Positions 22,242 to 30,802 of a stretch of 64,000 nucleotides of DNA are shown one piece after another. The position numbers and the translations under genes were made by a program. This stretch comes from Bacillota bacterium (GTDB taxonomy: Bacteria; Bacillota; Sulfobacillia; JABLXB01). A model generated the notes under the pieces. It saw only the letters and a list, made by a program, of their open reading frames with translations, was not told the origin of the DNA and did no database searches. The stretch spans positions 175,776-239,775 of the forward strand of contig JABLXB010000008.1 of the NCBI GenBank assembly GCA_013178305.1, read 5' to 3'. Position 1 is the stretch's first letter. The number at the start of each line of letters is the position of its first letter.

Positions 22242-23264
22242 TCATGGCACTAAAGCCACCTTAATCGCCTGCTGTGTCCGGTGCATCTCCAAAGCGTCCA
22301 CCACCCTGGACAGCGGCATGGTGGCCGACACCAACGGTTCGACCGGGATCTGTCCCCCGGTGATCAGATCGAATGCAACCCTGACATGCAACGGGGTCGT
22401 GTGGAAGAGCCCCCGGATAGTGAGCTGCGAATAATGTAACATCTTGGTATCAACGCTGATGTGGGTACCCGGTTTGCAGCCGCCGAACAGGGTTACCTGC
22501 CCGCCCTTGCGAACCAGTCTCAGCGCCTGTTCCCACATCTCGGGTAGTCCGACGGCCTCGATGACTGCGTCTGCCCCACGCCCTCCTGGGGTCAGCCCGC
22601 GAATCGCTCCAACGGGGTCAGGCTCCCCCTGGGGGTTCAGCGTTTCGGCGGCACCCATGATTTTGGCCGTTTCCAGTCGCTCAGCAGATAGATCTACCTG
22701 GATCACGTGGGCGCCCCGGCGGGCGGCCAGGGCTCCCAGCATCAGACCGATGGGGCCGGCGCCCAGCACCACTACCACGTCGCCAAGCTGGATGGGCGTC
22801 TCGGCAGCTCCGTACACCGCGCAAGCCAGTGGCTCCACAAGAGCGGCGTACCTGGGATCCATCTTCTCTGGGACCGGGAACATGTTCTGGCGGACGATAC
22901 GGGCTGGGACGAGGACATATTCGGCGAACGCGCCGATCATGTAGACAGGGTCGTCACACATACTCGGCTGACCCGCTTTGCAATAGTAGCATGAGCCACA
23001 CGGGGCCGAGTTGTGGGGAACCACCATTTCTCCAACGGCAAATGCGGATACGCCCTCGCCTGCTGCCACTACCTCACCGGCGACCTCGTGTCCGAACAGC
23101 TGGGGCGGGCGATAGAGTGGATGTCCTCTTACCCACGTCTTTACGTCGGTGCCACACGTCAGGGCCGCGCGGGTCCGGATCAATACCTCACCGGGTCCCG
23201 GGCGCGGGGTTGGGGTCTCCTCCACACGAACATCACCGGGACCGTAGTAAACGGCAGCGATCAT
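22242..23264 (-). CDS. Zinc-dependent alcohol dehydrogenase (sugar-alcohol type), first copy
   Basis: A 340-residue medium-chain dehydrogenase. Features are the catalytic zinc site (TCGTDVKTW and GHEVAGEVVAAGEGV), the structural zinc cysteines (CGSCYYCKAGQPSMC) and the NAD-binding GAGPIGLMLGALA. It probably oxidises a polyol or sugar acid imported by the neighbouring PTS; the exact substrate cannot be told. ATG 23264 is the first codon with a family-like N-terminus; its ribosome site is weak, and the gene overlaps the upstream dehydrogenase by 32 bases, suggesting coupling. Confidence 0.85.
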   Translation of the reverse strand: MIAAVYYGPGDVRVEETPTPRPGPGEVLIRTRAALTCGTDVKTWVRGHPLYRPPQLFGHEVAGEVVAAGEGVSAFAVGEMVVPHNSAPCGSCYYCKAGQPSMCDDPVYMIGAFAEYVLVPARIVRQNMFPVPEKMDPRYAALVEPLACAVYGAAETPIQLGDVVVVLGAGPIGLMLGALAARRGAHVIQVDLSAERLETAKIMGAAETLNPQGEPDPVGAIRGLTPGGRGADAVIEAVGLPEMWEQALRLVRKGGQVTLFGGCKPGTHISVDTKMLHYSQLTIRGLFHTTPLHVRVAFDLITGGQIPVEPLVSATMPLSRVVDALEMHRTQQAIKVALVP

Positions 23265-24333
23265 TTTCACACCAGCTTTCTTGAAGTGGCTGTGCGAGAT
23301 CCGGCTGCAGGAGCACCTTAACACCGGCTCGCCGGCGCACGACGTCGTAGGCAGCCTCCCACTGTTCCAGGGGAAAGCGATGCGTGATCAACGGTTCGAG
23401 AGCCACGTGGCCCGCGGTTACAAGCGCCATGGCTGATTGCCATGAACCGGGGGTGCTACTCAGCGAGGTAGTCAGACTGATCTCATTGAAGAAGAGATGG
23501 CCGATATCGCACGAGACGGGAGCGTGAGGGGCAGCTGCGACACCGATCAGACCGCGGCGCCGCACACTCAAGCAGGCCGATTGAAGCGCCCTCTCGTTGC
23601 CGGCGCACTCGTAAGCCACGTCGGCCCCTTCGCCCCCGGTCAGATTCCGGACTGCTGAAGAGACGTCATCATGGCCATCTACAAGCGTGGCGATGGCCCC
23701 GAGCCGGCGCCCCAATTCCAGACGGCGTACACTCGTGGGAGAGCCCACAAGGATTACCCGCGCCCCGCAAGCGTGGGAGACCTGAGTGGCCAACAATCCC
23801 AGAGGCCCGGGGCCATACACGATAACTGTGTCACCAGCACGCGCCGGCGCTCGCTCGAGTACCAGGTGAACAGCGCATGCCAGAGGTTCCATGATGGCGG
23901 CTGTCTCCACAGGCAGACCGTCGGGCAGGCGGTGGACTGATTCCTGCCTGATCACCACGTACTCGGCGAAGTACCCGTCCACCCCGGACCCGAGCCCGCG
24001 CCGGTCGGGGCATTGATTCAGCGCTCCGACCGCGCAATGGCGACATGTCCCACAGGTTACATGTGTGGTCTCTGCTGTTACCGTGTCACCGGGCTTCACG
24101 GTGGTGACTCCGGGGCCTACCACCGCCACAACCCCCGCGCCCTCGTGGCCCAACACCACGGGCGGCCGGAAGCGGGACTCACCTGCGTCTGTATCGTACA
24201 TACGGACGTCGGAGCCGCACACCCCGGCCGCAACAACCCGGATCTTCACCTGCCCGGGCCCTGGCTCCGGTTCCGGGATTTCAGCCAGTTCCGTGCCGCC
24301 CGCACCTTTGACGTACTTGACCACAGCGCGCAC
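23233..24333 (-). CDS. Zinc-dependent alcohol dehydrogenase (sugar-alcohol type), second copy
   Basis: A 366-residue medium-chain dehydrogenase, distinct from its neighbour. The catalytic zinc residues are in GVCGSDVRMYD and LGHEGAGVVAVV, the structural zinc site is CGTCRHCAVGALNQC, and the nucleotide site is YGPGPLGLLATQ. The C-terminal 20 residues are extra sequence overlapping the next gene. Two such enzymes in one PTS operon suggest two oxidation steps or two substrates. Confidence 0.85.
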   Translation of the reverse strand: MRAVVKYVKGAGGTELAEIPEPEPGPGQVKIRVVAAGVCGSDVRMYDTDAGESRFRPPVVLGHEGAGVVAVVGPGVTTVKPGDTVTAETTHVTCGTCRHCAVGALNQCPDRRGLGSGVDGYFAEYVVIRQESVHRLPDGLPVETAAIMEPLACAVHLVLERAPARAGDTVIVYGPGPLGLLATQVSHACGARVILVGSPTSVRRLELGRRLGAIATLVDGHDDVSSAVRNLTGGEGADVAYECAGNERALQSACLSVRRRGLIGVAAAPHAPVSCDIGHLFFNEISLTTSLSSTPGSWQSAMALVTAGHVALEPLITHRFPLEQWEAAYDVVRRRAGVKVLLQPDLAQPLQESWCENDRCRLLRSR

Positions 24334-24363
24334 TGGAATCGCCTCTCCACTGCAAACCTGACG

Positions 24364-25011
24364 TTATGTCTTAACCCGGAGTAGCCGCATGGCCTCCACC
24401 ATGTCGACGGCACCGAATATGGCACGGCCCGCAACAACCGTAGAGGCCCCGGCTGCCCACAACTCACCCACTACTGCGGGTGTAATACCCCCGTCCACCG
24501 TGATCTCCAGGGCAGGCACCATGGCGCGGGCTAGCCGAAGCCTCTCCACACTGCCGGGGATGAAAGACTCGCCGATCTCGTCAGGTTCGCTGGTCATAAG
24601 TAGCAGGCCGTCAGCCAGATCCACGACACACTCCGCCTCAGCCACAGAGGTGCGGGGAGTCAGGGCAAGATGAGCGCTCTTCCCCAGCTTTCGAATGGCC
24701 GCCAGAACTCGACGAGGATATGGAAGTGCTTCCAGGTGCACCGTGATGACGTCGGCTCCCGATTCGCTGAACCGGCTCAGATACGGCTCAGGGTCGGCTA
24801 CCATCAGGTGTACCTCGACCGGCAAGTTAGTCAGGGCACGCACAGTACGCAAAATGGGGAATCCGAAAGTCAAATTGGGCACGAACACGCCGTCTTCCAC
24901 GTCAAGGTGGATTCGGTCGGCACCAGCCGCCTCAAGGTCGGTTATGACCCGTGCCAGGCAGCTCAAATCGGCCGCAACTAGTGACGGGGCCACTTTACGC
25001 ATCCAGCTCAC
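24364..25011 (-). CDS. Ribulose-phosphate 3-epimerase family protein (SgcE-like)
   Basis: A 215-residue TIM-barrel epimerase. Motifs are VAPSLVAADLSCL, HLDVEDGVFVPNLTFG (metal-binding His and Asp), PVEVHLMVADPEPYL and EITVDGGITPAVVGEL. Family members epimerise pentulose or hexulose phosphates (Rpe, AlsE). Position next to a galactitol-type PTS and other sgc-like genes makes SgcE the closest counterpart. The substrate is unknown. Confidence 0.85.
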   Translation of the reverse strand: MSWMRKVAPSLVAADLSCLARVITDLEAAGADRIHLDVEDGVFVPNLTFGFPILRTVRALTNLPVEVHLMVADPEPYLSRFSESGADVITVHLEALPYPRRVLAAIRKLGKSAHLALTPRTSVAEAECVVDLADGLLLMTSEPDEIGESFIPGSVERLRLARAMVPALEITVDGGITPAVVGELWAAGASTVVAGRAIFGAVDMVEAMRLLRVKT

Positions 25012-25080
25012 TGCTCCCGGGGCCGATCTGACCCCACCCTTCCGGGTGAGGTCAGATGTCGGCTGCCCTTGTCTCCCTGA

Positions 25081-26334
25081 TCAGGAGAACAACCGGGCGA
25101 TCTTGAGAATCAGCCAGGCGATGGGGTTGCCAAAGCCGGTGATGACCGTCGCCCCCTGGGGCGCCGTGAACCCCGCCTGCGAAGCTGCACGGGTGAAGAA
25201 ATCCGCCCAGTCCGAACCCATGTACATGATGATGGCCATCAGGAGCGTGCCGACGATCACCGTTTTGACCAGGTTGCCACGCGTCCATGGTGTGACCATG
25301 ACGACAAAGAACGGCGTCGCTGCCAGGTCGCCAAACGGCAACATGCGGTTGCCCGGCAGAATGACGGCCAGCAGTAAGGTGATGGGTACCAGAATCAACG
25401 CGGCGGCCAGATTGGTCGGATGCCCGATGAGCAGAGCGGAGTCCATGCCGATATAAATGTCCCGGTTGCCGGCCCGTTTCCTCAGGAAGTCACGTGCCGC
25501 CTCGGAGAGCGGGGTCAGGCCCTCCATCAGGATGGCGACCACCCGGGGCAGCAGCAAGAAGACAGCGCCCATCGCAACACCCAGCTGGAGAGTCTTCTGA
25601 ATGTTGAACCGCGCCAGTAAACCCACGACGATTCCAAGAACGGTCCCCAGGACAGTGGGCTGTCCGACGACGCCGAGATTTTTCTGAATGGCCTCCGGAT
25701 CCGCGGTGATGTTGTTGATGCCTGGTATCCGGTCCACCAGCCACACCAGGGGCATGACAATGGGCATGGACGCCATCGCCCAGCCATGAGAGATCGAGAC
25801 TCCAGGGAAGTTGAAGAACTGCTGTAATCTGGGAGCCGTGTAGTCTGCCATCTTCAGCGTATACACTGCGTGGATCACAACCGCAGCAACGCCCATCCAG
25901 AGATTGCCCGTCGCGATCAAAACCAGGGAGCCGCTCAGAGCCCAGTGCCAGTAGTTCCAGATGTCGATGTCAAGGGTCTTGGTCCACCTTAAGAGGAGCA
26001 TGACCAGGTTGGTCAGGATTCCCACCGCGAACACCAGCGCCCCGATCTGCGTGCCGAAGGCGATGGCTGCCGCGGCCGGCCAACCAACGTCAAGAGCAGT
26101 CAGGTGAACGCCCGAGTTCTTTACCAGGGCCTCGGCCGCTGGAGCCATGTTGTTGAAGAACAGGCCGATTACGACGCCGATGCCAACGAACCCAAAGCCG
26201 ACCGTCAGGCCGGAGCGCAACGCTTTCCCGAAGGGTTGTCGGAACACTAATCCGAGTATTAGAATCACGATGGGCATCATGACGGTGGCACCCAGGTCCA
26301 CAACCCATTTAATCGCGCTGGTAACTGCGTTCAC
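25081..26334 (-). CDS. PTS transporter subunit IIC, galactitol family (SgcC/GatC-like)
   Basis: A 417-residue polytopic membrane protein forming the sugar channel of a galactitol-type PTS. Typical are an N-terminal FRQPFGKALRSGLTVGFGFVGIGVVIGLFFNNM segment (given in pieces), the IWNYWHWALSGS motif and a C-terminal FGDLAATPFFVVMVTPWTRGN region. There is no fused IIB. The IIB gene lies 49 bases upstream. The ribosome site is GGAGGGTGCAATAA before GTG/ATG 26334. Confidence 0.9.
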   Translation of the reverse strand: MNAVTSAIKWVVDLGATVMMPIVILILGLVFRQPFGKALRSGLTVGFGFVGIGVVIGLFFNNMAPAAEALVKNSGVHLTALDVGWPAAAAIAFGTQIGALVFAVGILTNLVMLLLRWTKTLDIDIWNYWHWALSGSLVLIATGNLWMGVAAVVIHAVYTLKMADYTAPRLQQFFNFPGVSISHGWAMASMPIVMPLVWLVDRIPGINNITADPEAIQKNLGVVGQPTVLGTVLGIVVGLLARFNIQKTLQLGVAMGAVFLLLPRVVAILMEGLTPLSEAARDFLRKRAGNRDIYIGMDSALLIGHPTNLAAALILVPITLLLAVILPGNRMLPFGDLAATPFFVVMVTPWTRGNLVKTVIVGTLLMAIIMYMGSDWADFFTRAASQAGFTAPQGATVITGFGNPIAWLILKIARLFS

Positions 26335-26383
26335 TTATTGCACCCTCCTTCCGATTTTGGGTGCCATATCGGCACACGAAGGA

Positions 26384-26671
26384 CTATGCCTTGAGGTTGG
26401 CGATGATCTCCACCTCAGTAAGATCAACACCTATGCCGGTCAGGAAAGGAACGCCATTGACGGTCGGGATCTTCACCGCGGCGGGTATCTGCGTAGTCGC
26501 GACGATCAGATCGGCGCTTTGAGCCTCCCAGAGAACCTCCGAGGTCAGGCACTGCTTCAGTTCCGCTTCAATGCCGTTCCGAACCAGGAGTTCACGGACT
26601 CTCTGTGCCACCACCGTGGATGTGGCGATCCCGGTACCACAGACAATGAGAATTCGTTTTTTCACCCCCAT
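26384..26671 (-). CDS. PTS subunit IIB, galactitol family (SgcB/GatB-like)
   Basis: A 95-residue phosphocarrier. The active-site cysteine lies in the P-loop-like ILIVCGTGIATSTVVAQRV. The following VRELLVRNGIEAELKQC and the TQIPAAVKIPTVNGVPFLTGIG segment match GatB. It should phosphorylate sugar passing through the adjacent IIC. Confidence 0.9.
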   Translation of the reverse strand: MGVKKRILIVCGTGIATSTVVAQRVRELLVRNGIEAELKQCLTSEVLWEAQSADLIVATTQIPAAVKIPTVNGVPFLTGIGVDLTEVEIIANLKA

Positions 26672-26742
26672 ACCCCAGATGCGTCACCTCCTTTGGCCAG
26701 CGGTAACAGACCACCCTTTTTACGATTATCGCCTCCTTTCGC

Positions 26743-27828
26743 CTAGCCCCGGCGGAAGCTGGGTCTTGCCGGCAATTCCTGCAAGTATTGAAAGACCAGA
26801 TGGATCATCGACTCCAGATCCGCCAGATGGATAGTCTCAACCGGTGAGTGTGTATAGCGGCATGGGACCCCGATATCCACGGCCGGGATTCCCTCGCGCA
26901 CCAGCTGCAGAAACGAGGAATCAGCTAGCCCTCCAAAGAAAACATTCCGCTGAAAACTAATGCCCAGCCTCTCCGCCGTCGCTTCCACCCCGCTACGCAG
27001 GGCAGGATGGGGAATCAATCCCCCGAGCGTCCCGCGCCCGTGGAAACTGTAGTGCCCCACCGCCGGCCCATCGCCAACAGACAGATCGGCATCATTCTTT
27101 AGATCCGGTGTATCGTGAGCCACGGCTACATCGAGGCAGATACCCAGTACCGGGTTCAGGGCGTAGGCAGATGGAAGAGCACCGCGGATATTGAACTCCT
27201 CCTGTACGGTCGCAACGACTGCCACGTCGATCTTCGCGCGCTCCCGTGAAAGCCGCTCGGCAAGCGCCAGGAGTGCCAGGCAACCCGCGCGGTTATCCAT
27301 GGCTTTCCCGACGATACGTCCCCCGGGCAATCTGGCGAAACCAGGCGCATATGTGACGGGTGTACCGACGTGGATCCCCATGGCGGTTACTTCCGCCTTG
27401 GAGCGAGCACCAATATCGACGTAGCAATCCTGGAACGGCACGACCTTGTACTTCTCGTCAGCCTGCGTAACGTGGTGGGATTTGGCCCCTATGACTCCGG
27501 GTAAGAGCCCCTTCTTGCCGGTCAAGATCACGCGCTGCCCCTGTAACACCCGTTCTGGGATCCCGCCCACCCGCACGAAGCGGAGGTAGCCGTCGCTCTC
27601 CACTTTCTTGACCATGAGCCCTACTTCGTCCATGTGAGCGAAGACCATGGCCGGCGCGAGAGAGTCGCCCGAACCACGGATGACGCAGGTCACGTTTCCA
27701 AGGTTATCAACTGACAATGAATCGGCAAACGGCGCCAAACGCTCCTTCATGTAGCCAATAACAGGTTCCTCGTGCCCTGACAGGGCGCAAAGGTTGCTTA
27801 ATTCCTCGAGCGTGGCGACGAGATCCAC
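26743..27828 (-). CDS. M42-family metallopeptidase (SgcX-like)
   Basis: A 361-residue di-metal aminopeptidase of the tetrahedral type. Metal and catalytic residues are in VFAHMDEVG, GKAMDNRAGCLALL, VATVQEEFNIRGA and CLDVAVAHDTPD, and the last His in CRYTHSPVETI. E. coli SgcX, once called an endoglucanase, is the sgc-operon member of this family. Why a peptidase belongs in a sugar PTS operon is not known. GTG 27828, with GGGGGGAG six bases upstream, is preferred to ATG 27849. Confidence 0.87.
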   Translation of the reverse strand: MDLVATLEELSNLCALSGHEEPVIGYMKERLAPFADSLSVDNLGNVTCVIRGSGDSLAPAMVFAHMDEVGLMVKKVESDGYLRFVRVGGIPERVLQGQRVILTGKKGLLPGVIGAKSHHVTQADEKYKVVPFQDCYVDIGARSKAEVTAMGIHVGTPVTYAPGFARLPGGRIVGKAMDNRAGCLALLALAERLSRERAKIDVAVVATVQEEFNIRGALPSAYALNPVLGICLDVAVAHDTPDLKNDADLSVGDGPAVGHYSFHGRGTLGGLIPHPALRSGVEATAERLGISFQRNVFFGGLADSSFLQLVREGIPAVDIGVPCRYTHSPVETIHLADLESMIHLVFQYLQELPARPSFRRG

Positions 27829-27861
27829 TATTGCTCCCCCCGATCCCATCCTTGTACCCGC

Positions 27862-28686
27862 TTAACGCGTGCATGGCTTCTCTCGAATGTGCCTCACCAG
27901 TTCCATGAAGGTAACGACCCGCGACTCACTGACGGGGTTCCAGATAACCCCTTCCTCCTTGAAGTGGCTGCCCACTACGGCCCCATCGCCGACAGCCAGC
28001 ACCTTCTCAACGTTGTCCAACCTGACGCCCGTATTACACAGTACCGGAACGCCGGGCACCGCCGATTTCACCCGCTTCAAGATCTCGAGGTCTGCTTCGG
28101 CCGACGCCATGGGTCCCGACACAAGCAGGGCATCCGCCAGGGACGAAAACACCACCGACCTGGCCACCATCTCGATAGACCGCCTCGTATCCAGGTCGGA
28201 GGCGAATTCAGGAACGATGTTGTAGAACAGTCTCAGCTGCGAGCCGCCGATCAACCTTCGATGGCGAAGCACTGCAGCGCAGTCTGTGCTCCAAAGCCCC
28301 ATGTCGCTCGAGTACACACCGGTGAATACCTCACGGACGAACCGTGCTCCGGTTCCGGTGCCCAGGCTTATCGCGCTCCGTGGGTCCCAGAGTACATCCA
28401 CCCCGAAAGGCACCTTGAGCGCCGATTGCAGGTTCCCTATGACAAACGCCATTGTGGCTACGGTTTCCGGTCCTGCGCTGACACTGTATGGGCGGTCGCC
28501 CTCATTGCAGAACATGATCGCGTCTACGCCCGCCTTCTGCAACCTCTCAACGTCCGCTCCCACACTGTCAACCAGGCGGCGCACCCCTCCATTCTCATCG
28601 TACAGGGGTGAACCCGGCAAGGGTGGAAAATGGGCCATGGCGATGATAGGTTTCTCCGTTCCAAACAGATCCTTGAGCCAGGTCAA
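27862..28686 (-). CDS. BtpA/SgcQ family TIM-barrel protein
   Basis: A 274-residue protein of the BtpA family (named for a photosystem I biogenesis factor; SgcQ in E. coli). Characteristic are AMAHFPPLPGSPLYD near the N-terminus, GVDAIMFCNEGDRPYS, FGVDVLWDPRSAISLGTGTGARFVREVFTGVYSSDMG (in pieces) and VPVLCNTGVRLDNV near the end. The reaction is unknown; a sugar-phosphate lyase or isomerase role is likely from the fold and the operon. It begins three bases after the DeoR regulator ends. Confidence 0.85.
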   Translation of the reverse strand: MTWLKDLFGTEKPIIAMAHFPPLPGSPLYDENGGVRRLVDSVGADVERLQKAGVDAIMFCNEGDRPYSVSAGPETVATMAFVIGNLQSALKVPFGVDVLWDPRSAISLGTGTGARFVREVFTGVYSSDMGLWSTDCAAVLRHRRLIGGSQLRLFYNIVPEFASDLDTRRSIEMVARSVVFSSLADALLVSGPMASAEADLEILKRVKSAVPGVPVLCNTGVRLDNVEKVLAVGDGAVVGSHFKEEGVIWNPVSESRVVTFMELVRHIREKPCTR

Positions 28687-28689
28687 TTT

Positions 28690-29529
28690 TCAAACCTCCG
28701 ATCCCGATTCTTTGGGGTCCGCCGCTGGACATGTCTCGTTCGTTCTCCTGTAACTAACCTGAGCCCTTATGATCTCGACTCCAAGCTGCTGACAGCCTGC
28801 TTCAATACTGCCATCCAGGCCCGAGTCCGTGATCACGCGCCACCCACTTCGAAGAGAGCCGATCCTCACGAAAGCAACGCGCCCAAACTTCGCATGGTCT
28901 GCGATCAAAAAGACCTGTTTCGCACGTTCGATCACTATCCGTTTTGCCTCGGCTTCCTGTAAGTTGTACTCAGTTATGCCCGACGCCGGCTCGATGCCTG
29001 CCACGCCGATGAATGCTTTATGGAAGTACATATCTCTCAGAGTGCGTTCCGTAAGAGGTCCAACCAGCGAAGGCTCGCCGTGTCTCAACACGCCCCCGGT
29101 TATGACAACGGTGACTCCTTCAGCCGCGAACAGCTCCGCCGCAACCCCGGTGGAGGCGGTTACGACCGTCAATTTCCTCTTGCTTCTCAGGAAAGTCGCC
29201 ATTCGTTCCGCGGTTGTACCATAATCAAGGTAAATGCAGTCGCCATCCTCAACAAACTCAGCTGCACGCATGCCGACCGCAACCTTTTCCTCCTTGTTTT
29301 CCTCCCCTCTGGTGCGGTAAGGAGGTTCTATAACGGCATTCGAAGTCGAGATGGCGCCACCGAAAGTCCGTTTCAGTAACCCCTGCTTCTCGAGCTCCAA
29401 GAGGTCTCTTCGAACGGTCATTTCAGATACATTAAGACGAGACTTGAACTCTTCTATGGAGACTGCGTGAGCCTGTCTCAGTAGTTCGAGAATCATCATG
29501 TGTCTTTTGGCCTGCAACATCGCCCGCAT
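28690..29529 (-). CDS. DeoR/GlpR-family repressor of the sgc-like operon (SgcR-like)
   Basis: A 279-residue regulator with an N-terminal winged helix (VSIEEFKSRLNVSEMTVRRDLLELEKQGLLKRTFGGA) and a C-terminal sugar-phosphate-binding DeoR sensor domain (DYGTTAERMATFL, ITGGVLRHGEPSLVGPL, KAFIGVAGIEP and FLIADHAKFG). ATG 29529 has GGAGGTTGCAC before it; the frame upstream is open but not family-like. Being first in the operon, it probably represses its own transcript and is released by a phosphorylated intermediate. Confidence 0.88.
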   Translation of the reverse strand: MRAMLQAKRHMMILELLRQAHAVSIEEFKSRLNVSEMTVRRDLLELEKQGLLKRTFGGAISTSNAVIEPPYRTRGEENKEEKVAVGMRAAEFVEDGDCIYLDYGTTAERMATFLRSKRKLTVVTASTGVAAELFAAEGVTVVITGGVLRHGEPSLVGPLTERTLRDMYFHKAFIGVAGIEPASGITEYNLQEAEAKRIVIERAKQVFLIADHAKFGRVAFVRIGSLRSGWRVITDSGLDGSIEAGCQQLGVEIIRAQVSYRRTNETCPAADPKESGSEV

Positions 29530-29550
29530 GTGCAACCTCCATAATAGCTG

Positions 29551-29571
29551 TATGTGTTCGAATATGACATA
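29551..29571 (-). promoter_or_regulatory. Inverted repeat upstream of the DeoR gene, possible operator
   Basis: TATGT and ACATA are separated by 11 bases, centred about 32 bases upstream of the regulator start in an A/T-rich stretch. DeoR-type repressors often bind such repeats. No promoter with good -35 and -10 boxes could be fixed on this strand. Confidence 0.35.
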
Positions 29572-29653
29572 ATCTGTTAGACTTTGGTGTAGTATGATGG
29601 TTCCACTCAACAGCCCGGAATTCCTGCTGAAGTCCCCGGAAAACTTTTTTCGA

Positions 29654-29682
29654 TTGACACGCAACGGGAAGTGCCATATTCT
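29654..29682 (+). promoter_or_regulatory. Sigma-A type promoter of the pyr operon
   Basis: TTGACA (29654-29659) and TATTCT (29677-29682) with a 17-base spacer. Transcription would start near 29689, giving a leader of about 118 bases before pyrK. Confidence 0.8.
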
Positions 29683-29711
29683 TTATTAAGAGATTGGACG
29701 CTCCCGAAAAA

Positions 29712-29745
29712 CCCTTTAAGTCAGGTCCTGCGAGGCCAGTAAGGG
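29712..29745 (+). ncRNA. PyrR-binding RNA element (pyr leader)
   Basis: CCCTT (29712-29716) pairs with AAGGG (29741-29745). Inside, an upper stem GGTC/GGCC holds the loop CTGCGA, giving the conserved TCCTGCGAGGC sequence, preceded by the TTTAAGTCA internal bulge. These are the marks of the PyrR recognition hairpin of Bacillota pyr leaders. UMP- or UTP-loaded PyrR would bind here. pyrR itself is not in the window. Confidence 0.7.
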
Positions 29746-29764
29746 GAACATTTCAAGCAGTTCG

Positions 29765-29799
29765 TGCCTCCTTAGCCGGCCTGGCAGCGAAAGGAGGCA
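29765..29799 (+). promoter_or_regulatory. Hairpin sequestering the pyrK ribosome binding site
   Basis: TGCCTCCTT (29765-29773) is the exact reverse complement of AAGGAGGCA (29791-29799), which contains the pyrK Shine-Dalgarno sequence seven bases before ATG 29807. The nine-base stem would block translation when formed. It lies 20 bases after the PyrR element, so it is probably the switchable output of that element. The following ATTTATTT is too weak for a sure terminator. Confidence 0.7.
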
Positions 29800-29806
29800 T
29801 TTATTT

Positions 29807-30724
29807 ATGAGCGTGGTCATGAACGTCGTGACCTGCAAGGACCCCTCCTCTCACGGCCAGTCGAGCACCGGGCAGTCGTGCGTGATCGAATCGTGCAGGG
29901 TGGTTTCGTGCGTACGAGTTGCCGAAGAAACGGTCAGCCTCACTTTCGAATCCGTTGACATCAGCCGCTACGCCGGCCCCGGTCAATTCGTGCACGTAGT
30001 GTGCGGATCGCACGTGAAAGCGCCGGCGGAAGCGGGCGGGCGCGGGCATTCACATATTCCGTCCAAGAGGGCGCTGCTTTTGAGGCGCCCTTTCAGTGTG
30101 TGCTCCAGCGACCCGGCGCGGGGGACGGTTGACATCCTGTTCCGCCTGGTGGGTGGCGGGACCGAGTGGCTTTCAGGACGTTCGCCAGGGGACAAGATAG
30201 ACGTGATGGGCCCGCTCGGAGTGGGGTTCAGCCTCCCGCAGAGGCCCGGCGCAGTCGTGCTCGCGGCGGGCGGGATCGGTGTGGCCCCGCTGGTCGGCTG
30301 GGCACGAGCTCTGGTTGACGCCGGGTACCAGGTGCACGCGCTCGTTGGTGCGCGGACCAGGGCGAGGCTCGCAGGCGTGGCGGAGATAGAGAGAGCCGGC
30401 GCCGTAACCACCGCGTGCACCGATGACGGTACGCGCGGCTTCAAGGGCTCGGTGTGCGAGCTCATCAACCCTGTTATCAGGAAATGCTCGCCGGTGGCTC
30501 TGTATGCGTGCGGACCCTCTGCGGTCCTCAGGACCGCACAGGAGGCGGCACGCAGGCTCAGGCTGTTCTGCGAGGTATCGGTGGAGGACCGGCTCGCGTG
30601 CGGTATCGGCGCGTGTATGGGGTGCGCGGTGCCCAAAGCCGTCCCGTCAAGTGACAGCGCCTACTTCAGGGCATGTTCCGACGGACCCGTCTTTAACGCG
30701 AACGAAATCTGTATCCAGGACTAG
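29807..30724 (+). CDS. pyrK: Dihydroorotate dehydrogenase B electron-transfer subunit PyrK
   Basis: PyrK moves electrons from dihydroorotate (via PyrD) to NAD+ using FAD and a 2Fe-2S cluster. The 305-residue protein has RRPFSVCS (flavin binding), AAGGIGVAPLVGWAR (nucleotide binding) and the cluster loop CGIGACMGCAV near the C-terminus. It is longer than usual (about 250-265) through an N-terminal extension of about 25 residues rich in Ser and Cys and a loop of about 15 residues after PGQFVHV. ATG 29807 follows AAGGAGG. Confidence 0.92.
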   Translation: MSVVMNVVTCKDPSSHGQSSTGQSCVIESCRVVSCVRVAEETVSLTFESVDISRYAGPGQFVHVVCGSHVKAPAEAGGRGHSHIPSKRALLLRRPFSVCSSDPARGTVDILFRLVGGGTEWLSGRSPGDKIDVMGPLGVGFSLPQRPGAVVLAAGGIGVAPLVGWARALVDAGYQVHALVGARTRARLAGVAEIERAGAVTTACTDDGTRGFKGSVCELINPVIRKCSPVALYACGPSAVLRTAQEAARRLRLFCEVSVEDRLACGIGACMGCAVPKAVPSSDSAYFRACSDGPVFNANEICIQD

Positions 30725-30802
30725 ATTTACACAGCCCGCTGTAGCGTATACTCCGGCGCCGGAGGCCCGGCCGGGCCTGGGAGGGCGTCAGGGAGGTAGC
30801 CG

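Noticed and set aside
29660..29676. Sigma-54-like -24/-12 element on the minus strand (TGGCAC...TTGC) upstream of the DeoR gene
   Set aside because: The GG-GC spacing is one base too long, it overlaps the plus-strand sigma-A promoter and no enhancer-binding protein gene is close.
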